A DNA stretch of 7,752 nucleotides. Source: an uncultured Acidobacteriota bacterium. GTDB taxonomy: Bacteria; Acidobacteriota; Terriglobia; Terriglobales; Acidobacteriaceae. The DNA lies in NCBI GenBank assembly GCA_903832475.1, contig CAILBQ010000211.1, forward strand, positions 1 to 7,752, in the 5' to 3' direction. The position numbers and the translations under genes were made by a program. Positions within the stretch are counted from its first letter, which is position 1; every line of letters begins with the position of its first letter. Shown here one piece after another: positions 5,375 to 7,752 of this stretch. Below the pieces are notes generated by a model that saw only the letters and a list, made by a program, of their open reading frames with translations, made no database searches and had not been told where the DNA came from.

Positions 5375-7553
5375 AGACGACAATCACGCCAAGAACGCTT
5401 CGGTCGGAACGCCGGCTCAAAGCGAAGTCGCGCAAATGCCGAATGCCATTTGGACCTGTCCCATGCATCCGCAAATCGAGCGCAGCGAGCCGGGAGCCTG
5501 CCCGATTTGCGGGATGGCGCTGGAACCCAAAACGGTTGTCGCCGGGCCGGAGGACGACACCGAGCTTCGCGATATGATGCGGCGCCTCTGGATCGGCGGT
5601 GCGCTCACGCTGCCGGTGTTCGTCGTGGCGATGGGACATCTGGTGCCGGCGTGGAGTCACGCCGCGTGGCTGGGCGGCGCCGTGTCGCGCTGGGGACAAT
5701 TCGCGCTCAGCACGCCCGTCGTGGGATGGGCGGCGTGGCCGTTCTTCGTGCGCGGCTGGCGTTCGCTGGCGAACCGCAGCCTGAACATGTTCACACTGAT
5801 CGCGCTGGGCGTGGGGGCGGCTTATGTTTTCAGCGCGGTCACGATGTTTTTTCCGCAGGCTTTCCCCTCCGCGGCCGGGCACGGTGGAATGCCGGACATT
5901 TATTTCGAAGCGGCCGCGGTGATCGTGGTATTGGTCCTCCTCGGTCAGGTGCTCGAACTCCGCGCCCGCAATCGCACAGGCAGCGCGATCAAAGCGCTGC
6001 TCGACCTCGCACCGCCCACCGCACGACAAGTCGCGCCGGGCGGCGATCACGTGGTCGCGCTCGATCTGGTGAAGGTCGGCGATTGGTTGCGCGTGGTGCC
6101 GGGTGACAAAGTGCCCGTCGATGGCGCGGTGGTCGAGGGCCACTCCAGCGTGGAAGAATCGATGATTACCGGCGAACCGCTCCCGGTGGAAAAAACGGTC
6201 GGCGACAAAGTGACCGGCGGCACCGTCAATGGCACCGGCAGTTTCGTCATGCGCGCCGAACGGATCGGGAGTGACACCCTGCTCGGGCAGATCGTCAACA
6301 TGGTGACCGAGGCGCAGCGTAGCCGCGCGCCCATCCAGGGTCTCGCCGACAAGGTCGCGGGCATTTTCGTGCCGGTGGTGCTAGGTGTGTCGGTGCTCAC
6401 CTTCATCCTTTGGATGGCGTTGGGGCCGGAACCAAAACTCGCGCACGCCATTGTCAGCGCCGTGGCGGTGCTCATCATTGCGTGCCCTTGCGCCCTTGGC
6501 TTGGCGACCCCCATGTCGATTATGGTCGGAGTCGGACGTGGCGCGCAGGAAGGCGTGCTCGTGAAAAACGCCGAGGCGCTCGAACGCCTGGAGAAAGTCA
6601 TCACACTCGTGGTGGACAAGACGGGCACGCTCACCGAGGGCAAACCGAGGCTCGTTGACATCCTGCCGGTCGGCCTCGACGCGCGGGAATTCCTCCGCCT
6701 CGCCGCCTCTTTGGAGCAGAACAGCGAGCACCCGCTCGCGGCTGCCATTGTGCAGGGCGCGAAGGAACAAAATGTCGCCCTCGATGCCGTGAAAGACTTC
6801 CGGTCGGTGACCGCGGGCGGGGTGGTCGGCAACGTCTCCGGCCATGCCGTGATGATCGGGAAACCAGATTTCCTGCGGAACGAAAAGATCGGTGGCCTGG
6901 AGCCGCTTGAAGCATCGGCGGTGCAACTTCAAGCCGCTGGTAAGACCACGGTATTTGTCGCCGTCGATGGCAAGCCGGCCGGAATTCTCGCCGTCGCCGA
7001 CCCAATCAAAGCCACCACCGCCGAAGCCATCAAAGAACTGCACGCGCTCGGTTTGAAGATCGTCATGCTGACGGGTGATAACCGTCGCACCGCCGCCGCA
7101 GTGGCAAAGCAACTTGGCCTTGATGGCGTGGAAGCGGAGATCGAGCCCGCGGGAAAAGTAGCCCACGTCAAGAAACTGAACGCCGCCGGCGAGCACGTGG
7201 CCATGGCAGGCGACGGCATCAACGACGCGCCCGCCTTAAGCGAGGCCGACGTAGGCATCGCCATGGGCACCGGCACCGACGTGGCCATGCAGAGTGCGGG
7301 CATCACACTCGTGAAAGGCGACCTCCGCGGCATAGCGAAGGCCATTCGCCTCAGTCGCGCGACGATGTCGAATATCCGGCAAAACCTGTTCTTCGCTTTT
7401 CTCTATAACGCACTCGGCATCCCTCTCGCCGCAGGCGTGCTCTACCCCTTCTTCGGTTTACTGCTCAGTCCGATGATCGCGGGCGCCGCCATGAGCCTGA
7501 GTTCCGTCTCGGTCATCTCCAACGCGCTGCGGCTGCGAAAGGTGAAATTATGA
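5367..7553 (+). CDS. copA: Cu(+)-translocating P1B-1-type ATPase with N-terminal heavy-metal-binding domain
   Basis: From ATG 5367 this is a 728-residue inner-membrane pump that would export Cu(+) (possibly Ag(+)) from the cytoplasm using ATP. In order it has: a YHS-like heavy-metal-binding domain (HMBD, WTCPMHPQ at 29-36 and CPICGM at 45-50); membrane spans 1-4; the actuator TGEP (268-271); the metal-site CPC in span 6 (373-375); phosphorylated Asp417 in DKTGTLT; the nucleotide-site His-Pro pair (455-456); GDGINDAP with Asp616 and Asp620; Tyr680-Asn681 in span 7; and Met709 with Ser712-Ser713 in span 8. CPC, YN and MxxSS together are the P1B-1 copper signature. Classical CXXC (HMA) domains are absent, as usual in HMBD pumps. 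Start choice: ATG 5295 overlaps the adaptor stop but adds 24 unconserved residues; 5436 is also possible. The next gene overlaps its stop. The symbol is a family name; an Ag-preferring SilP-like role cannot be excluded. Confidence 0.95.
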   Translation: MTEDDNHAKNASVGTPAQSEVAQMPNAIWTCPMHPQIERSEPGACPICGMALEPKTVVAGPEDDTELRDMMRRLWIGGALTLPVFVVAMGHLVPAWSHAAWLGGAVSRWGQFALSTPVVGWAAWPFFVRGWRSLANRSLNMFTLIALGVGAAYVFSAVTMFFPQAFPSAAGHGGMPDIYFEAAAVIVVLVLLGQVLELRARNRTGSAIKALLDLAPPTARQVAPGGDHVVALDLVKVGDWLRVVPGDKVPVDGAVVEGHSSVEESMITGEPLPVEKTVGDKVTGGTVNGTGSFVMRAERIGSDTLLGQIVNMVTEAQRSRAPIQGLADKVAGIFVPVVLGVSVLTFILWMALGPEPKLAHAIVSAVAVLIIACPCALGLATPMSIMVGVGRGAQEGVLVKNAEALERLEKVITLVVDKTGTLTEGKPRLVDILPVGLDAREFLRLAASLEQNSEHPLAAAIVQGAKEQNVALDAVKDFRSVTAGGVVGNVSGHAVMIGKPDFLRNEKIGGLEPLEASAVQLQAAGKTTVFVAVDGKPAGILAVADPIKATTAEAIKELHALGLKIVMLTGDNRRTAAAVAKQLGLDGVEAEIEPAGKVAHVKKLNAAGEHVAMAGDGINDAPALSEADVGIAMGTGTDVAMQSAGITLVKGDLRGIAKAIRLSRATMSNIRQNLFFAFLYNALGIPLAAGVLYPFFGLLLSPMIAGAAMSLSSVSVISNALRLRKVKL
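7538..7544 (+). promoter_or_regulatory. Shine-Dalgarno-like AAAGGTG for the last gene
   Basis: AAAGGTG at 7538-7544 lies inside the end of the pump gene, five bases before ATG 7550. It supports that start and is one of the clearer ribosome sites in the window. Confidence 0.5.
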
Positions 7554-7752
7554 ACGAGAAAACCGCAGCCACGGCAGATAAGACCAACGTTACACCGCCG
7601 CCGGAACCGTCTCCGTCATGGGCGTCACGTCTCTGGCAGCGAAAGACCACGGTCATCGCTGCCCTGTCCCTCGCCGGCATCTTTACCCATTTAATTTTTC
7701 GTTTCGGCACTCATGCTACGCCGGAAGTTCAGCGGCTGCCCCTGCTGGTCGA
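7550..7752 (+). CDS. N-terminal part of a second membrane protein, probably a heavy-metal P-type ATPase
   Basis: ATG 7550 overlaps the TGA stop of the copper pump (ATGA), and the frame stays open to the right edge, giving 67 complete codons. The first 23 residues are hydrophilic, with a run of Pro. A basic SRLWQRK segment precedes a hydrophobic span (about 34-50, VIAALSLAGIFTHLIF), then RFGTHATPEVQRLPLLV leads into a likely second span. The arrangement 'R+T..aaLaLaGi..HL..Rf....lPLLv' is one I associate with the N-termini of heavy-metal P1B-type ATPases that lack HMA domains. This is pattern memory from a short fragment with no catalytic motif in view. A different multi-span membrane protein remains possible. 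Overlap with the pump and a good ribosome site indicate the same operon. Confidence 0.6.
   Translation, partial: MNEKTAATADKTNVTPPPEPSPSWASRLWQRKTTVIAALSLAGIFTHLIFRFGTHATPEVQRLPLLV

Noticed and set aside
5367..5450. Classical CXXC (HMA) metal-binding domain at the pump N-terminus
   Set aside because: No GMTCxxC pattern is present; the Cys pairs that occur belong to the HMBD type (CPMHP and CPICGM).
5121..6143. Long reverse-strand open frame (340 codons) across the adaptor/pump junction
   Set aside because: It lies antisense to two well-supported genes. Its translation is rich in His/Arg/Gln with no domain, typical of an antisense shadow in GC-rich DNA.
1..7752. CRISPR array, tRNA/rRNA genes, insertion sequence or transposase
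   Set aside because: No regularly spaced repeats, no cloverleaf or rRNA-like segments, and no transposase motifs or terminal inverted repeats were seen; genes fill almost the whole window.

Overview
The window is a compact, gene-dense, GC-rich stretch in which every gene I can support lies on the plus strand. A large C-terminal multi-domain ABC fragment, a signal-peptide protein, a periplasmic adaptor and a tripartite-type exporter all point to a Gram-negative (diderm) bacterium. The protein style and the frequent lack of Shine-Dalgarno sites would suit a Verrucomicrobiota/Opitutales-like organism, but I cannot fix the taxon from sequence alone.

Layout: (1) bases 1-222, the C-terminal end of a probable NitT/TauT-type ABC ATPase carrying an AAA-associated C-terminal domain; (2) 344-1582, a complete acetate kinase with all canonical active-site residues; (3) 1583-1695, a short intergenic gap with two small inverted repeats; (4) 1696-2148, an exported or lipid-anchored protein very rich in methionine; (5) 2230-2343, a 37-residue single-span membrane peptide with a Gly/Met/Trp-rich head; (6) 2386-5298, a three-gene ABC exporter: an FtsX-like (DevC/MacB-type) permease, a LolD/MacB-type ATPase and an HlyD-family membrane fusion protein; (7) 5291-5374, a possible 27-codon mini-cistron bridging exporter and pump; (8) 5367-7553, a Cu(+)-type P1B-1 ATPase with an N-terminal heavy-metal-binding domain; (9) 7550 to the right edge, the start of a second membrane protein that looks like the N-terminus of another heavy-metal P-type ATPase.

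How the genes may work together (inference): from 1696 onward the genes are closely spaced or overlap, so they probably form a metal (most likely copper/silver) homeostasis unit. The P1B-1 ATPase would move Cu(+) from cytoplasm to periplasm, the Met-rich exported protein would bind it there, and the ABC permease/ATPase/adaptor set, with a TolC-like outer-membrane partner that is not in this window, would export a still unknown substrate from the cell envelope. The association of a DevBCA/MacAB-like exporter with a Cu pump and two Met-rich small proteins is the most interesting part of the window. The acetate kinase lies outside this unit, and no phosphotransacetylase or phosphoketolase partner is visible.
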